A DNA stretch of 64,000 nucleotides from Halobium salinum. GTDB lineage: Archaea > Halobacteriota > Halobacteria > Halobacteriales > Haloferacaceae. The stretch covers positions 215,543 to 279,542 of the forward strand of contig NZ_JAODIW010000004.1 of NCBI RefSeq assembly GCF_026586625.1, given 5' to 3'. The position numbers were made by a program, and so were the translations under genes. This document shows positions 62,759 through 64,000 of the stretch, one piece after another. How positions within the stretch are numbered: the stretch's first letter is position 1; each line of letters begins with the position of its first letter. The notes beneath the pieces are model-generated. The model searched no databases. It was not told the origin of the DNA and worked only from the letters and a program-made list of their open reading frames with translations.

Positions 62759-63165
62759 CCGACTCGAACCTCGACCGGATTGCCGACGCCACCGCCGGCG
62801 TCGACGCGATGCAGGACGCCGCGCTTGAGCGTGCCATCGTCGGCGATGTCGACGCCGCCGCCCACCTCGCGTTCGCGGGCGCGCTGGAGGCGGCCCGACC
62901 CGTCCCCGACGGTGGCGACCCGCTCCTGCTCGGGTCGCTGCTGGCGGTCGCCATCGAGACGCGCCACGGCGGAGCGATTCGCGTCGACGGGCTTCACGAG
63001 TCGCCGCCGCTGTCGCTCTCCTCGTTCGAGCCGGACGGCCGACGCCGCCCGGTCGTCGAGGGTGCCTTGCTCGCGCTCGAACGCTTCGACGTGTCGGTCG
63101 AGACCGTCGCCTCGCTCGCCACGCTGTCGGTCGCGGAACTCGAAACCGAGCGCCGGCGGAGCTGA
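62755..63165 (+). CDS. Conserved hypothetical protein (second of a coupled pair)
   Basis: This is a 136-residue soluble protein with amphipathic helices (DAMQDAALERAIVGDVDAA, LLLGSLLAVAIETRHG), no motif that I recognise. The 4-base overlap with the preceding gene indicates they are made together. They sit next to the rRNA operon end but are convergent with it. Confidence 0.7.
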   Translation: MTDSNLDRIADATAGVDAMQDAALERAIVGDVDAAAHLAFAGALEAARPVPDGGDPLLLGSLLAVAIETRHGGAIRVDGLHESPPLSLSSFEPDGRRRPVVEGALLALERFDVSVETVASLATLSVAELETERRRS

Positions 63166-63525
63166 CGGTCGTCTTCGACGTGCTCTTCGGGGCGTGAATC
63201 CCCTGGGTCGAACCCACGAAGTCACCGCTCGACGGGGATGCCCGTCACGAATACCCACGCAGTTACCGGCCGGACGAGGCCCGACACCCCCAGCCGGCAC
63301 CTTTCGACTCCTCGGCGACGTTTGCGGTACGTGCGACTGTCTATGAATGACACTGCGGTGTCGTTCTGGAACTGAAACGTGAAGAACGGTCGCTACGTCG
63401 AGTCCACAGTCGACCGTACGACTGTCGTCGCTCGGGAGTGAGGTAGGTCGCGAGGCAGGTGGTGAACGCGGTCGCTCTTCGACGATGACCGGCGACACAC
63501 GTGGCCGTCGCTCTCCGAATATGCA
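63166..63525. other. Gap between the coupled pair and the rRNA terminator
   Basis: No protein or RNA gene is supported. A small hairpin with arms GACAC and GTGTC lies near 63349-63362. I looked for a tRNA-Cys, which follows 5S in many haloarchaea, and found none. Confidence 0.5.
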
Positions 63526-63563
63526 AAAAGCCACCGAGCCACTGCAGTGGCTCGGTGGCTTTT
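63526..63563 (-). terminator. rRNA operon terminator palindrome
   Basis: Two perfect 19-base arms (AAAAGCCACCGAGCCACTG and its complement) meet with no spare loop bases at 63544/63545. On the minus strand the stem is followed by a run of five T, about 13 bases after the 5S 3' end. It should stop the rRNA transcript. Since both ends carry A/T runs it could also work from the plus side for the convergent gene pair. Confidence 0.75.
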
Positions 63564-63575
63564 GTAGTATGAGTG

Positions 63576-63697
63576 GGGGACGGCGAAGCGGTGTTCCCAG
63601 AGGCTCGCGCACTCCAGTACTGGCCGAAACGCAGGCGGGCTTAACTTCCGTGTTCGGGATGGGTACGGGTGTTGCCCCGCCGCTCTGGCCGTCCTAA
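63576..63697 (-). rRNA. 5S ribosomal RNA
   Basis: About 122 bases read on the minus strand from TTAGGACGGCC to GCCGTCC. The terminal helix GGACGGC/GCCGTCC closes, and the conserved blocks CCCATCCCGAACACGG and GGGAACACC are present as in haloarchaeal 5S. Exact ends are approximate. Confidence 0.93.
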
Positions 63698-63837
63698 CGC
63701 CAACTCACGGAATCGAACCGTGATGATACCAATGTTGGTGGTCCAAGGACCGTGTTGTACGTGCAATCCAGTTTACGCCTGAACTCGTTCCGTCGAATCC
63801 ATCGCGTGGATTCCGATGAACACCCTGATGGGTGTAA
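63698..63837 (-). other. 23S-5S spacer with processing hairpins
   Basis: The spacer holds two short perfect hairpins: GAATCCA-TCGCG-TGGATTC (63795-63813) and ACACCC-TGAT-GGGTGT (63820-63835), next to the 23S 3' end. They probably take part in pre-23S processing. No tRNA lies in the spacer. Confidence 0.55.
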
Positions 63838-64000
63838 TGAATGTGGCTTGGTCTGTTAGTGCTCGCGGGCTAAACGCCTCGTTGCCTCGGCGCGTACACC
63901 CCGAGTCTATCGAACTCGTCTTCTACGAGTGACCTCGGTGGTACCTCTTTTTCAAGTGGGTTTCGAGCTTAGATGCGTTCAGCTCTTACCCCGTGTCACG
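63838..64000 (-). rRNA. 23S ribosomal RNA, 3' end (partial)
   Basis: Read on the minus strand, the sequence from GGGGTAAGAGCTGAACGCAT to AACAGACCAAGCCACATTCA matches the last domain of 23S rRNA, with the haloarchaeal 3' terminus. The gene continues past the right edge. The exact 3' end could lie up to about 5 bases further in. Confidence 0.93.

Noticed and set aside
63205..63222. GGGTCGAACCC, resembling a tRNA T-arm
   Set aside because: No acceptor, D or anticodon stem can be built around it.
1..64000. CRISPR arrays, insertion sequences, integrases, toxin-antitoxin or restriction systems
   Set aside because: No regularly spaced repeats, transposase motifs or terminal inverted repeats with target duplications were seen, and no gene matched such systems.

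Overview
The window looks like a chromosomal segment of a haloarchaeon (class Halobacteria). It is GC-rich with a strong bias for G or C at third codon positions. The proteins are acidic, the exported proteins carry twin-arginine or lipobox signals, and TATA-like boxes sit about 25-45 bases before many starts, several of them so close that the mRNA must be leaderless or nearly so. Marker genes agree: archaeal 20S proteasome subunits, GatE, FEN1, TrmJ, an archaeal MptE-type pterin diphosphokinase, a Bat-type HTH_10 regulator and haloarchaea-type small zinc-finger proteins. Genus and species cannot be fixed from this sequence alone.

Layout. 1-5.1 kb: a partial ornithine cyclodeaminase-family gene, a small membrane protein, an MFS transporter, a DUF3054-like protein, a methyltransferase and a GNAT acetyltransferase. 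5.4-9.0 kb: FEN1, a zinc-finger protein, BolA and an AGE-family sugar epimerase. 9.0-13.7 kb: a four-gene sugar ABC importer on the minus strand (binding lipoprotein, two permeases, ATPase), convergent with the epimerase. 13.8-22.9 kb: fumarase, GatE, two membrane metalloproteases (M50 and M48), a MaoC-fold dehydratase, TrmJ and a half-length riboflavin synthase. 23-30.6 kb: a divergent dihydropteroate-synthase-like gene next to mptE, a universal stress protein, proteasome beta, a winged-helix regulator, photolyase and a UbiA prenyltransferase. 30.7-45.2 kb: a membrane histidine kinase, a DJ-1/PfpI protein, superoxide dismutase, a P-loop ATPase pair, a secreted MBL hydrolase with DUF3006, proteasome alpha, a MOSC protein and a LOV-PAS-GAF-HTH_10 regulator.

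45.2-49 kb is the least ordinary part. It has 0.8 kb with no convincing gene but with an orphan promoter and hairpins, then a frameshifted secreted protein coupled to an unrecognised repeat/zinc protein, a pentapeptide-repeat-like remnant and an amidohydrolase. 49-57.7 kb: a membrane-anchored HTH protein, tRNA-Glu(CTC) and a haem-copper oxidase operon (coxB, fused coxAC, a 24-codon micro-ORF, coxD) with a C2H2-TM protein nearby. 57.8-63.2 kb: an ABC exporter with its TetR regulator, a CopD-like membrane protein, a YchF-like GTPase and a coupled pair of unknowns. The right edge enters an rRNA operon on the minus strand: the 3' end of 23S, then 5S, then a perfect 19-bp-arm terminator palindrome. 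No tRNA-Cys follows 5S in this window.

Much of the layout is short operons joined by ATGA or TGATG overlaps. I saw no insertion sequence, CRISPR array, prophage or integrase. I did not find an obvious new multi-gene defence or metabolic system. The candidates most worth checking are the cox micro-ORF, the 45.2-47.8 kb region, the divergent FolP-like enzyme beside MptE, and the one-barrel riboflavin synthase.
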